A stretch of 64,000 nucleotides of DNA, from positions 1 to 64,000 of the forward strand of contig JADGAR010000012.1 of NCBI GenBank assembly GCA_015231915.1. The letters are read 5' to 3'. Below are positions 53,386 through 63,746 of this stretch, in pieces; position 1 is the stretch's first letter; each line of letters opens with the position of its first letter. The stretch is from Magnetococcales bacterium (GTDB lineage: Bacteria; Pseudomonadota; Magnetococcia; Magnetococcales; Magnetaquicoccaceae). The notes beneath the pieces are model-generated. The model ran no database searches and was not told the DNA's origin. It worked only from the letters and a program-made list of their open reading frames with translations. Position numbers and translations under genes: made by a program.

Positions 53386-55072
53386 ATGTTCAAGAACATG
53401 AAACTCGCAACCCATCTGACACTGTTCCTCATGGTCGTCGAGGCCGGGGCACTGCTGGGCGGGGGCAGCGCCTTGCGCGTGGTCCAGCGTCTGGAAAACA
53501 GAATCACCACCCTGGATGCTCGGGATTTTCCCTTGAATCTGGCGGTTGCGGACGCCGCCCGCCAGCAGATGGATCAGGTGCTGCGCTTGAGTGAGGTGCT
53601 TTTGTATGCCCAGGTGGACGACCGGCAGAACTTCGAGATCGCCAACGACGGCTTCATTCATGCCGGCAAGCGGCTCGCCAATGTCCTGATCGAGGCACGC
53701 CACATCACCCAGAAGGCACTGGATACCCCCGGCTCGGACGAAGAACGCAACCACCTGGAACGCATCAAGGGGGTGATGGGAGAGTTGGAGAAAATCCATG
53801 GCGGCTATGAGCACCTTGCCGGCATCATCATTCGCGGACAGTTCAAATACCGTTTTCTGACCAAGGCCGGGCTGATCACCGGAACCGCCACCCAGAGCCA
53901 GGGCGAAGCGGAACGGGAGTATCGCGAGGAGTTGAACAAGACCATCTCCAACCTGGATGACGAAACCAAGCGTATGGAGAATAAACTCAAGGAGGCCTAT
54001 CATCTCACCAAGGAGTTGCTGCGCAACCTGACCGAACAGGCCGGCCAGGAAAAAAAGATGGCATGGATCCTCTTTCTGCTCTGTGGGGGGGGGGGCTTTG
54101 GTGGCCGGAGTGGCCTTGCTCCTGGTCGTGAACCGCATCCATGGCATCCGATTCCGGGAGTTGCAAAACGCCATTCGTCAGCGGGCGCTGCCCTTCGGAG
54201 AGAAGGCGGAATCCCTGCGCAAGACCGCGCAACGCCTGGATCACTCCTTGAGCCATCAGGCGGAATCCAGTCAGCAACTGGCCGAAACCATGCAACATGC
54301 GCACAACGGTCTGACCACCATGGAGGAACTGGCCGCCACAACGGTCAGGAGTGCCGCAGAGATCCGAACGGCGATGGAGGGGAACGCTCAAGGGTTGACG
54401 GACGCGGATCGTGTGCTGCGGGAGTTCGGCGAGGCCGCGCGCCGTTCCATGGCGGATGGAGAACGCATCGACAAGAGTGTGGCGCAACTGGGCGGGTACG
54501 TCATGCGGCTGAACCTGCTGGCCACCAGCGCCAGCGTGGAGGCCACCCGCACCGAGGGCAAGCGCGGGTTTGCCATCTTCACCGACGAGATCAAGGAGAT
54601 CGCCCAAAAGGCGCAGGGATTGGTCGATGAGATCGGAGAACGCTCCTCTGGTTTGCTCAAGGATCTGCTGGCGAGCCGGACCGCCATGGAGCAGGCCGGG
54701 GGGACCCTGCGGGACATCGCCGCCGTTGCGACCCGTTTGCAAGGGGTCGCCGGGGAAAAGCGGGATGCCTCGCGGCAACTGGGTGTTCTGGTGGAGTCGG
54801 TGCGTTCCGACGCGAGCGGATTGCACGAACTGTTTGCCGCCTACTCCCGACTGCTGCTCGACAACGCGGGAGCCTGTCGTCAATTCCGGGAACAAACCGA
54901 GGCCATCGAGACGCTCCTCCAGGAAATCGGCGCCCTGATGGAGGATCGCCGGACGCAGCAGGAGCGCAGGAGCAGACCCGTGGAACCCTCTCTGCCCGCA
55001 CCCCGCGCCCCATTCACCGGAGGGGACCTCAAGGTGGAGGGTGGCGTCCTGAAACTGGAAAGGAAAGGATGA
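53386..55072 (+). pseudogene. Chemoreceptor-like protein, frameshifted in a poly-G tract
   Basis: The frame from the ATG at 53386 (GAGGTGA upstream) encodes a TM segment, a helical periplasmic domain and the beginning of a second TM (KKMAWILFLLC), then breaks. A second frame from 54083 continues the TM (GALVAGVALLLVVNRIHG) into a methyl-accepting signalling coiled coil, with GKRGFAIFTDEIKEIAQKAQ as the degenerate hairpin. The break is in 11 consecutive G at 54085-54095; 10 G would restore one 561-residue protein. It may be a phase-variable gene, a pseudogene or a sequence error. The gene is probably co-transcribed with the channel fusion. Confidence 0.8.
54085..54095 (+). repeat. Homopolymer of 11 G inside a gene
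   Basis: The run lies at the second membrane helix of the chemoreceptor-like gene and shifts its frame by one base. Runs this long slip during replication, which is the mechanism of phase variation in other bacteria. Confidence 0.9.
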
Positions 55073-55365
55073 TGGAGCACAAGCCGGTCACGGTGGTTGC
55101 GTGCATCAAGGAGCGCGTTGCAGGGTCTTCCTGTGCCGAACGGGGAGGGGTGGCCCTGGCGGATGCCGTGGAGCAGGAACTGGCGCGCCAGGGCCTGCCG
55201 ATCGGCGTCAAGCGGATCCTCTGTCTGGGGCAGTGCGAACAGGGTCCGAACCTGCGCATTGCGCCCGGAGGGGCCTTTTTCCATCGGATGACCATGGATC
55301 GGCTCGGCGAGGTGGTGGAAGCGGCGCGAGCGGCGTATGAAACCGCCCGGGATCAGGCGCCCTGA
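55069..55365 (+). CDS. Thioredoxin-like [2Fe-2S] ferredoxin domain protein
   Basis: The 98-residue protein has a thioredoxin-fold-like Cys pattern: VACIKERVAGSSCAERG and ILCLGQCEQGPNLRI. Four cysteines in this spacing are typical of (2Fe-2S) ferredoxins of this family. It overlaps the chemoreceptor stop by 4 bases (ATGA). Confidence 0.85.
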   Translation: MMEHKPVTVVACIKERVAGSSCAERGGVALADAVEQELARQGLPIGVKRILCLGQCEQGPNLRIAPGGAFFHRMTMDRLGEVVEAARAAYETARDQAP

Positions 55366-55829
55366 AGAGCGGACAGCAGCCCGTTCCAGCGATCGGTCTC
55401 GAAGCGTGTCGGTTCCGGGGCCGGGTCGATGTGCAGGCGGGTGCGGAACGGCTCGTCCCCGTCAGCCTCCCAGTCGATGGTGTAGCCGTTGCCTTCGATC
55501 AGTCGAAACAGTTCCAACAGGGCGACCAGCATGGCCCGTTTCATGGTTGGGGCCTCCCGGTCATAGATCGTCCGCAGCCACTCGTCGGCCTCGCCGTCGG
55601 CCAGCTTTTGCCACAGCCAGGTGACCGGGGCGTCGTAGATGGTCCCCTCCCATTGGTTTTCGTAGGCGGTGGGGTCCTGGCACTCTTCCTCGGGTTTGCC
55701 GATGATCAGCAGAATTTCCGCCTCCTCTTCCCCGGTCAGCAGATGGACCTCGCCAAAGGCAAAGGGATTTTCATTTTTGTGGGTCTGAAACCACTTGCCG
55801 ATTGCGCGGCACAAAGCTTCGGTTTGCAT
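55353..55829 (-). CDS. Hypothetical protein (158 aa)
   Basis: The 158-residue product has an alternating alpha/beta look with conserved-type acidic stretches (GEEEAEILLIIGKPEEE) and several Trp. No family is recognised. It lies 16 bp from the Nudix gene upstream and converges on the ferredoxin gene. Confidence 0.6.
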   Translation of the reverse strand: MQTEALCRAIGKWFQTHKNENPFAFGEVHLLTGEEEAEILLIIGKPEEECQDPTAYENQWEGTIYDAPVTWLWQKLADGEADEWLRTIYDREAPTMKRAMLVALLELFRLIEGNGYTIDWEADGDEPFRTRLHIDPAPEPTRFETDRWNGLLSALQGA

Positions 55830-55845
55830 TTGGCACGACCTCGTT

Positions 55846-56496
55846 TCATCGGAGCAGATGATAATAGCGCTGCATGAAGATGCGAGCGCCGTCGGCGTAA
55901 TTCCAGGGATTGGTCATCAAGTCGGCCAGCAGATCCTGTCGGTTGACGAGGCGGTGATCCCTGGCCTCCTGGTCCACGAATCGCATGGGGCCATCGTAGA
56001 CCCCGGCATAGACGGCAACATTGTGACGTTTCAACCAGGGTTCTCCGCCGCGCACCCGGCTGATGGCCCCCTGCCAGGGGTCGTAGTCGATCATGCGTAT
56101 CACCGCCGCAGTGCTCGTATCGAGGGGGTTTGATTGCAGCAGGCGGTGGTAATGGAGATCGTCGTTGGCGATGACCACCTGTTCCACACCGATCTCTTCG
56201 GCCATTTCCTTGCGGGCATTGGCATCGAAATCCTCGCGGGTGAGATGGGGGTTTTCCGCCACCACATGGCCACCCACTGCCTTGTCCCACATGAAGGGAT
56301 TTTCCGGTTTGTCGCCCCGTTGCACCAGGTGGATTTTTCCGGTACTGGTCAGGAGGATGATGTGGACCACCGGCACGGCCAGGGGGGCATCGCCGTGCCG
56401 CAAGGAGTGGTCGCGGATCTCCCGGAGCAGGGCAACCCGTTCGCCGGTCTTGACGTAATGGCCGTGGCTGTCGGTAGCGTGCAGCAATTCGCTCAT
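55846..56496 (-). CDS. Nudix hydrolase, isopentenyl-isomerase-like type
   Basis: The 216-residue protein has a Nudix fold with GGHVVAENPHLTREDFDANA followed by RKEMAEEIGV, and an N-terminal VVHIILLTSTGKIHLVQRG strand pair. It resembles MutT/IDI-like Nudix proteins. The substrate is unknown. Confidence 0.88.
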   Translation of the reverse strand: MSELLHATDSHGHYVKTGERVALLREIRDHSLRHGDAPLAVPVVHIILLTSTGKIHLVQRGDKPENPFMWDKAVGGHVVAENPHLTREDFDANARKEMAEEIGVEQVVIANDDLHYHRLLQSNPLDTSTAAVIRMIDYDPWQGAISRVRGGEPWLKRHNVAVYAGVYDGPMRFVDQEARDHRLVNRQDLLADLMTNPWNYADGARIFMQRYYHLLR

Positions 56497-56743
56497 GGGA
56501 TTCGTTCGGTGGGCAAGGGGGTCAGATGTTACAGGTTACAGCTAACCGGATTGAGATGCAATGCTTTTTCGCATCCATTCAAACTTTCTTTGGCGTGGAA
56601 CAAGGCACTTGTGGACCCGCCATTTCGACTCCCTCTTGGGTAGCAATGGGCTTCTCGTCACACTTTTCCCACGTAAGCGTTGAAATGGAGAATCCGATCC
56701 GGAAAATGCCAAGGTGTCGTTCGGTCCGATCCGGGCGATTCAC
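56497..56743. other. Intergenic, no gene seen
   Basis: About 250 bp without a convincing open frame. The start of the gene at 56496 has its promoter presumably here. Confidence 0.4.
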
Positions 56744-57730
56744 TCATATCGCAAAGACCTCATCAACCGAATTGGCAAAGACGAAGTTGTCGCTCCATGT
56801 CTCGATCAGTGCCAGGTCCGCTGATTTCACCTTCTCGGTCACCCAATCTGGGGTCTGGCCAAATTTGCGGCGCATCTGTTTGAGCAGCATGGAAGCGGCT
56901 TCTTCCTGGCGGCCTTCCTGGCGGCCTTCCTGGCGGCCCTCCTGAAACCACTCCCGTTTTTTTTCTTTTTTCCAAGTTTCAATCCTGGTCTGCAACATTG
57001 TCGGCACCTCATCCAGTTTGGAAAGTGAAGTTTGTGCGGCTTGAGTGTCCACGCCAAGCGCTGAGAGCGTCATCCAAAGCAGATCCGTGATCGTCTGCTG
57101 AAGTTCCTTGAATTCTGGGTGCTTTGTCATCCAGGCGATCAGTTTTTCCGCCAATTCAGGCAATTCTTCCGGTGTCAGGCAGTGTCCGGTCCGAATCAAC
57201 AAGGCCGTCATGGCATCCATTTGTTCCAGTTCCTCTAACGAAAACCGGCCTTCATCCAGCAGGAAAAATCGTCCATTCGGTTGGAATTTCCACAGGGGTG
57301 AATCATCGGGCAATCCGATCAGTTCATGGAGATGCACAGGAGCAAGCCAGGGAGGATCGCCGCTGTAAATGACCACTGGAAAGACAGGCGGCAATTTCTC
57401 GCGTCGGGAAATGCGTTTTTCATGGAGCAACTGCAACCACAGCAGGCAGATGTACACCACGATCCGGATCACCATCCAACGTTCCGACCGGGACTGGAAC
57501 TCCAGCATGGTGATGAGGTAGATCGGGGCTTTGGAGCGGGTCGGGATCCGCCAGATCAGGTCTCCCTCCCGTCTGCGCAGTCCCCGGACATGGAATTTGG
57601 CGTTGAACCGCTTCATATGGGCGAAATCGAGATCCGCCACCCAGGGTTCCTTCACGAAATGCCGCATCATATCCGCCACCAGCCTGGGGTGGGAATAGAG
57701 TCGGTGGTACAGATCGTCGTGCTTGCTCAT
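56744..57730 (-). CDS. Rpn-family PD-(D/E)XK nuclease/transposase-like protein
   Basis: The 328-residue protein begins HDDLYHRLYSHPRLVADMM and has an LEFQSRSERWM motif (the E-x-Q catalytic core of RpnA/YhgA-like nucleases) and VVYICLLWLQLL. Near the C-terminus EGRQ is repeated four times, encoded by a 12-nt tandem repeat (about 56903-56944), which is common in this family and makes the linker length variable. It is recombination-promoting in E. coli. Confidence 0.9.
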   Translation of the reverse strand: MSKHDDLYHRLYSHPRLVADMMRHFVKEPWVADLDFAHMKRFNAKFHVRGLRRREGDLIWRIPTRSKAPIYLITMLEFQSRSERWMVIRIVVYICLLWLQLLHEKRISRREKLPPVFPVVIYSGDPPWLAPVHLHELIGLPDDSPLWKFQPNGRFFLLDEGRFSLEELEQMDAMTALLIRTGHCLTPEELPELAEKLIAWMTKHPEFKELQQTITDLLWMTLSALGVDTQAAQTSLSKLDEVPTMLQTRIETWKKEKKREWFQEGRQEGRQEGRQEEAASMLLKQMRRKFGQTPDWVTEKVKSADLALIETWSDNFVFANSVDEVFAI

Positions 57731-57744
57731 GCCATGGGCACATC

Positions 57745-57975
57745 CTATCGCAAGTCGGCCTTGTCCAGTCGCTCGATCAGGCAGGGTTTGCAGGCGTGTT
57801 CCTTGCGGGGGGCAGCAAGGCGGGTCAAAAGGCAGGATTGCATTGGATCAGTCTGAGGCCCGGTCATGCTGCAACCTTTTGTGTTGGCGTCAGGAGGAAC
57901 CATTCCCCCCGGCGATTCCATGACATGGTAACCAATCCTGGAAGCGTATTCCAGATGCATCTTCGGGATTGCCAT
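57745..57975 (-). CDS. Small hypothetical protein (76 aa) ahead of Rpn gene
   Basis: The ATG at 57975 has AAGGG a few bases upstream, and the product ends with a Cys-x2-Cys (HACKPCLIERLDK). It lies 14 bp from the Rpn gene in the same direction. No family is recognised, and the composition is not strongly coding. Confidence 0.4.
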   Translation of the reverse strand: MAIPKMHLEYASRIGYHVMESPGGMVPPDANTKGCSMTGPQTDPMQSCLLTRLAAPRKEHACKPCLIERLDKADLR

Positions 57976-58023
57976 TCCACCCTTCGGGCGGGTTTTTGGG
58001 CTATGTGGGTACCAACACAAGAA

Positions 58024-58044
58024 CGGCCACCTGGAAAGTGGCCG
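58024..58044 (-). terminator. Hairpin after tRNA-Lys
   Basis: On the minus strand CGGCCAC and GTGGCCG form a 7-bp stem with a 7-base loop. Only a weak T-rich stretch (TTCTTGTG) follows, so termination may be partial. Confidence 0.5.
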
Positions 58045-58061
58045 CATCGATTTGATTTTAT

Positions 58062-58137
<76 letters not shown>

Positions 58138-58254
58138 GAAGAGGCAAGATCGATGAAACCACGCGATACTATCAAGCTTCCAACCGGCAGTCAAGAAAAG
58201 ATCGCACCAGGACCCAACAAATTGTCCAGGCCGGATTTCTCGCCGCTTCGTTCT

Positions 58255-59406
58255 TCACACCGACCGGCCATGTTGGCGTGAATAAATATTTACATGCGCC
58301 AACAATCCCATCGCAATCATGACCGTCACCATGGAACTGCCCCCGTAACTGATCAGCGGCAACGGTATCCCCACCACGGGCAACAGACCCACCACCATCC
58401 CGATGTTGACCAGAACCTGAATCGAAAACAACATCGTCACCCCCACCACGATCAACAGGCCGAACCGGTCGTTCGCCATCTCCGTGATCATCATGGCCCT
58501 CACCATGATCAAGGCATACAGCGTCAACAGGGTCACCCCGCCAATGAATCCCCACTCCTCGGCCAACACCGAAAAGATGAAATCCGTATGACGCTCCGGC
58601 AAAAAATTCAACTGGCTTTGACTCCCGGCCATGAACCCCTTGCCGGTCCAGCCCCCGGAGCCTACCGCGATCTTCGATTGGATGATGTGATACCCGGCAC
58701 CCAATGGATCCTGATCGGGCGCAAACAAGGTGATGATCCGTTTTTTCTGATAGCCATGCATGCTGTTCCAGATCACCGGCAAGGAGGCCCCTACCATCCC
58801 CATGAGTACAAACAAGATCCTCCACGACAATCCCGCCACCACGATCATCGAGATGCCCACCCCCCCGATCAGCACCGCCGTGCCCAGATCCGGCTGCTTC
58901 ACGATCAATCCCATGGGCGTCAGGGTCATCACGAACGGCAGCAGAAAATCCCGCCATGTCAGCACATGTCCCACGGAACGATCATGAAAATACCTGGCCA
59001 GTGCCAGAATCAAGGCCACCTTCATCAACTCCGAGGTCTGCAACCGCAAGAATCCCATTTCCAGCCAACGCCGCGCCCCCATCCCGACACTGCCCATGAT
59101 CATGGTGGCAATCAACAATAATAAACTAAATATATAGAATAAATAGGCAAAACGTCGATAAAATTTCTCATCAGCCACCAGGGCGACCGTGCCCAGAATC
59201 CCCATCCCGAAAATGAATTGCGCCACTTGTCGCCAAAACAACCACATATTCTCCCGTCCCCCCACGGCGGAAAACAGGATGACGAACCCCACCATCGAGG
59301 TCACGGACAACAGGACGATCAGGCTCCAGGGAAAACGCCGCATGCGTTCCGACCAGCTCAAGGCCGTTCTGCCCAATGCCAACAAGGTCTGCCCCGTTTC
59401 GATCAT
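58255..59406 (-). CDS. rodA: RodA peptidoglycan glycosyltransferase
   Basis: The 383-residue protein has about ten hydrophobic helices and SEDS signatures: SELMKVALILALARYF, VKQPDLGTAVLIGGVGISM, TDFIFSVLAEEWGF and LPLISYGGSS. RodA polymerises glycan strands in the elongasome together with PBP2. It overlaps mrdA by 4 bases and ends the mre/mrd operon. Confidence 0.95.
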   Translation of the reverse strand: MIETGQTLLALGRTALSWSERMRRFPWSLIVLLSVTSMVGFVILFSAVGGRENMWLFWRQVAQFIFGMGILGTVALVADEKFYRRFAYLFYIFSLLLLIATMIMGSVGMGARRWLEMGFLRLQTSELMKVALILALARYFHDRSVGHVLTWRDFLLPFVMTLTPMGLIVKQPDLGTAVLIGGVGISMIVVAGLSWRILFVLMGMVGASLPVIWNSMHGYQKKRIITLFAPDQDPLGAGYHIIQSKIAVGSGGWTGKGFMAGSQSQLNFLPERHTDFIFSVLAEEWGFIGGVTLLTLYALIMVRAMMITEMANDRFGLLIVVGVTMLFSIQVLVNIGMVVGLLPVVGIPLPLISYGGSSMVTVMIAMGLLAHVNIYSRQHGRSV

Positions 59407-61220
59407 TCCGGCACCCCGTACTTGGCGAAATAACGATCCAGTACCCGCTTGGCCACCGGAGCGGCTGCGGAACCGCCATGCCCGCCATGCTCCACGATCA
59501 CGGCCATGGCGATCTTCGGTCGATCCGCCGGGGCATAACAGACGAACAATGCATGATCCTGCAACTTCTCGCCGGTCTGCTTGATGAGTTGACCGCTCTT
59601 TTCCCGCTTGTGCTTCACCACCTGTGAGGTTCCGGTCTTGCCGGCGGCATGGATGCCACCCTCCGGACGCGCCTTGGCCCCGGTTCCGGTGCGATCATGC
59701 ACCACGGCCTCCAGACTTTGGCGCAGAATCTCCATGTGAGAGGACGATACCGCCAGCCGCGACAGGATCTCCGGTTGCTGCCCAGGGTGCAAACGCAGCA
59801 GGGAGGGACGATACACCACCCCGCCGTTGGCCACCGAGGCCACCATGTTGGCCAACTGCAGCGGCGTGGTCAGCACATACCCCTGTCCAATTCCCGTGAT
59901 CAGGGTCTCGCCTGGATACCATGCGGCCTTGAATCGTTTGCGTTTCCAGGTGCGTGACGGAATCAGACCTGCACGTTCCCCATCCAGTTCCACGCGGGTG
60001 AGATCCCCAAGGCCCATCTTGTGCGCCTGTCGTTCGATGGCATCGACCCCCAACCGTTCCGCCAGTTTGTAAAAATAGACATCGCACGACTGCGTGATGG
60101 CCTGCATCAACCCCACGCTCCCGTGACCGCCACGACGCCAGCAGTAGAATTTCTGTTCCTCCTTGACCAACACCCCGCCGCAGAAAACATGTTCCCGCGG
60201 GTCGATCTTGCCCATGCTCAGGCCTGCCAGCGCCACCACGATCTTGAAGGTGGAACCCGGCGGATACTGCCCCTGAATCGCCTTGTTGATCATCGGACGG
60301 CTGGGATCGTTGATCAGGGAACGCCATTGGGCATGATTGAACCCGCGAATGAACTGGTTGGGATCGTAAACGGGGTAGCTCACCATGGCCAGCACCTCGC
60401 CATTGTTGGGATCCAACGCCACCACGGAACCGGCGGCATTGCCGAGCGCAGCTTGCGCCTCCAACTGAAGATCCACATCCAGCGACAAATGCAAATCGGC
60501 GCCTTGTTGCGGCGAGGTGCGGTGCAACTCCCGGACGTGTCGTCCCACCGCGTTGACCTCCATTTCCACCACCCCTTCGCGGCCACGCAATTGTTCCTCG
60601 AAATGCTGTTCCACGCCGCTTTTGCCTACCAGATCGCCTGGACGAAACGTCACACTGGCAAATCGTTGGCGATCCCGGTCACTCGGCTCGCCCAGATATC
60701 CCAATATGTGACATGCCAAGGAATTCAAAGGATAATATCGGATCGACTGGTTTTGCAGGTCCACCCCGGGAAATTCGTGGATGCGCACCGAGATGTTGCT
60801 GACCTCCTCCCAGGTCAGGTGGGATTTCAATCGCAGCGGCAGGAAGGATCTTTGCCGACGGGCTTGCTGCAGAATGAACTTCACCTCTTCGTCGGAAAAC
60901 TCGATGAAGCGACGCAGTCGCCGCAAAAGAAAACGCAAGGTCCCGCCCGCCAGTTCCGGAATCACCACCATTTCGAAATCGGGATTGTTTTCCACCAGAA
61001 TGCGGCGATCCCGGTCGAAGATGCGTCCCCGGGGCGCGGCCATCGGTTTCAGGCTGATGCGGTTGTCTTCGGCCAGGGTGCGGTATTCCCCGCCGCGCAA
61101 CACCTGCAAATGGAACAGGCGTCCGCCCAGGGTCGCCATGGCCGCACCGAGAAAACCACCCACCAGAAGAATCCGGCGGCGCGCATCGCCGCGAAACTGC
61201 TCACGGTCATCATCGAGCAT
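59403..61220 (-). CDS. mrdA: Penicillin-binding protein 2 (MrdA)
   Basis: The ATG at 61220 has GGAGG 6 bases upstream and gives 605 residues. There is a membrane anchor (about 16-40), a pedestal region, and the transpeptidase domain with SxxK (PPGSTFK, Ser323), an SxN-type TQSCDVY and the KTGT motif (AGKTGTSQVV). It cross-links septum-free sidewall glycan made by RodA. It overlaps mreD by 11 bases. Confidence 0.95.
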   Translation of the reverse strand: MLDDDREQFRGDARRRILLVGGFLGAAMATLGGRLFHLQVLRGGEYRTLAEDNRISLKPMAAPRGRIFDRDRRILVENNPDFEMVVIPELAGGTLRFLLRRLRRFIEFSDEEVKFILQQARRQRSFLPLRLKSHLTWEEVSNISVRIHEFPGVDLQNQSIRYYPLNSLACHILGYLGEPSDRDRQRFASVTFRPGDLVGKSGVEQHFEEQLRGREGVVEMEVNAVGRHVRELHRTSPQQGADLHLSLDVDLQLEAQAALGNAAGSVVALDPNNGEVLAMVSYPVYDPNQFIRGFNHAQWRSLINDPSRPMINKAIQGQYPPGSTFKIVVALAGLSMGKIDPREHVFCGGVLVKEEQKFYCWRRGGHGSVGLMQAITQSCDVYFYKLAERLGVDAIERQAHKMGLGDLTRVELDGERAGLIPSRTWKRKRFKAAWYPGETLITGIGQGYVLTTPLQLANMVASVANGGVVYRPSLLRLHPGQQPEILSRLAVSSSHMEILRQSLEAVVHDRTGTGAKARPEGGIHAAGKTGTSQVVKHKREKSGQLIKQTGEKLQDHALFVCYAPADRPKIAMAVIVEHGGHGGSAAAPVAKRVLDRYFAKYGVPE

Positions 61221-61713
61221 GGGGTTCCTCCAACCAGGTCCGGTGGACCATGACCAACAGATGAATGACCAGTGGGGCAAGCAACATGGTGGCCACGGGT
61301 CGTCCGGCCAACAGCATCCATCGCGCCGCCCCCCCCATCCACGGCAAGGTCACCAGCAACTGAATTCCCTCGACGAAGCAGGTCAGGAAGAGCAGCACGA
61401 ACAGCACATAATAGAAATCCATCGAGCGCAGCACGCGGGCATACAGCCCGACGACCAGTACCAGCACGATATGAGAGATGGCATGAACCCCCAGGCGCGT
61501 CCCCGAAAGCATATCCACCAGAATTCCGGCCAGGAAGGCCAGTTTCGCGCCGCAAAGGTCGCCCCGGTACAGTCGCCAGTAGAACAGGGTGATCAATACC
61601 AGATCCGGTCGGAATACCGCCCATGCGGGCACTGGAATCGCCAATTCCTGGATTATCGCCGCCATGCACAGGGTCAAGGCTGGCAACCACGGAATCAGCC
61701 AGGAGACGATCAT
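61210..61713 (-). CDS. mreD: Rod shape-determining protein MreD
   Basis: The ATG at 61713 (MIVSWLIPWLPAL) gives a 167-residue polytopic protein with 5-6 helices, as usual for MreD. It includes FRPDLVLITLFYW and GAKLAFLAGILVDMLSGTRLG. It sits between mreC and mrdA in the conserved order. Confidence 0.92.
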   Translation of the reverse strand: MIVSWLIPWLPALTLCMAAIIQELAIPVPAWAVFRPDLVLITLFYWRLYRGDLCGAKLAFLAGILVDMLSGTRLGVHAISHIVLVLVVGLYARVLRSMDFYYVLFVLLFLTCFVEGIQLLVTLPWMGGAARWMLLAGRPVATMLLAPLVIHLLVMVHRTWLEEPHAR

Positions 61714-61729
61714 GGCATGGGAAAACGTC

Positions 61730-62584
61730 TCATTTCGCTGCCTGCCCGGCGGGGAGCGCCTGGGGCAGCAACAGATGCGCCTCTTCGATCCGGTCGAAAT
61801 CCACCATGGGCTGGGCCACGGCCCGCTTGAACAGGCCATCCTCGCCCGCCTCCAGGGAGACCACCCGTCCCACCAGCAATCCCTTGGGGAAGATGCCGCC
61901 GGTTCCGGAGGTGATCACCGCGTCTCCGATTTCGATATCCGCGTCCTTGGGCAGATATTCCAGGTTCAGCAGGGGGGAGTTTTGACCGGCGGAGATGGCC
62001 CGCACCCGGGAGCGTTGAATCAGCACCGGTATGCGGGAGTTGAGATCCAGCATGGACAACACCAGCGCGGCAGAGCCGGAGGCGCGCACCACCCGGCCCA
62101 CCAGTCCGTTGGGCACGGTCATTGGGGCATTGACGATCACCCCGTCCTGGCGACCGGCATTCACGATGAACGAACGGGCGAACGCCGACGAGGAGTCCCC
62201 GACCACCCGCACGGCCAAGGCGCGGTAGCCGGGTTCCGGCTGCATTTTCAGGAGTGACTTGAGGCGTTGATTTTCTCGTTCCAGTTCCTCCAGGCGGGTG
62301 CCCAGGGGACGCAGTTGTTCGAGTTCCGCCTTGTACATGCGGTTTTCCCGATCCAGTCGCATCAGTTCCTGAAATCGCAGTTGCAGCCGATCGACGACCG
62401 CGACGGGTCGCAGCAGCAGGGATTGTGCTTCGGCAGTGACCTGCAGGAGGTTCTCCTGGACCAGATTGCGGTCCTGGTTGAAGTGGCCACCCGCCATCAC
62501 CAGCAGAAACAAAGCAGCCATCAGGGTCAGAAAGACCGAGATGGCATTGCGATATTCGCGCAACAAGACCAGAAGAGCGGTCAT
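61730..62584 (-). CDS. mreC: Rod shape-determining protein MreC
   Basis: The 284-residue protein has an N-terminal anchor (about 13-33), a coiled coil (RENRMYKAELEQLRPLGTRL) and a beta-rich periplasmic domain (IVNAPMTVPNGLVGRVV, DAVITSGTGGIFPKGLLVG). It links MreB to the PBP2-RodA pair in the periplasm. Confidence 0.95.
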   Translation of the reverse strand: MTALLVLLREYRNAISVFLTLMAALFLLVMAGGHFNQDRNLVQENLLQVTAEAQSLLLRPVAVVDRLQLRFQELMRLDRENRMYKAELEQLRPLGTRLEELERENQRLKSLLKMQPEPGYRALAVRVVGDSSSAFARSFIVNAGRQDGVIVNAPMTVPNGLVGRVVRASGSAALVLSMLDLNSRIPVLIQRSRVRAISAGQNSPLLNLEYLPKDADIEIGDAVITSGTGGIFPKGLLVGRVVSLEAGEDGLFKRAVAQPMVDFDRIEEAHLLLPQALPAGQAAK

Positions 62585-62607
62585 GCCTTGAACCGTTCAA
62601 AGTTGGG

Positions 62608-63648
<1,041 letters not shown>

Positions 63649-63746
63649 CTACCCATCCATTTGTTCACGATATGCGAAAAACCAGGCACACTCGCCACCC
63701 TGATCCTTTGACCAACCAACCGAACTCACAGGCAGATGCTGAAAAC

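Noticed and set aside
52939..54630. 563-residue open frame
   Set aside because: The beginning is a shadow of the channel fusion and the end runs past the G11 frameshift; only 53386-54095 of it is meaningful.
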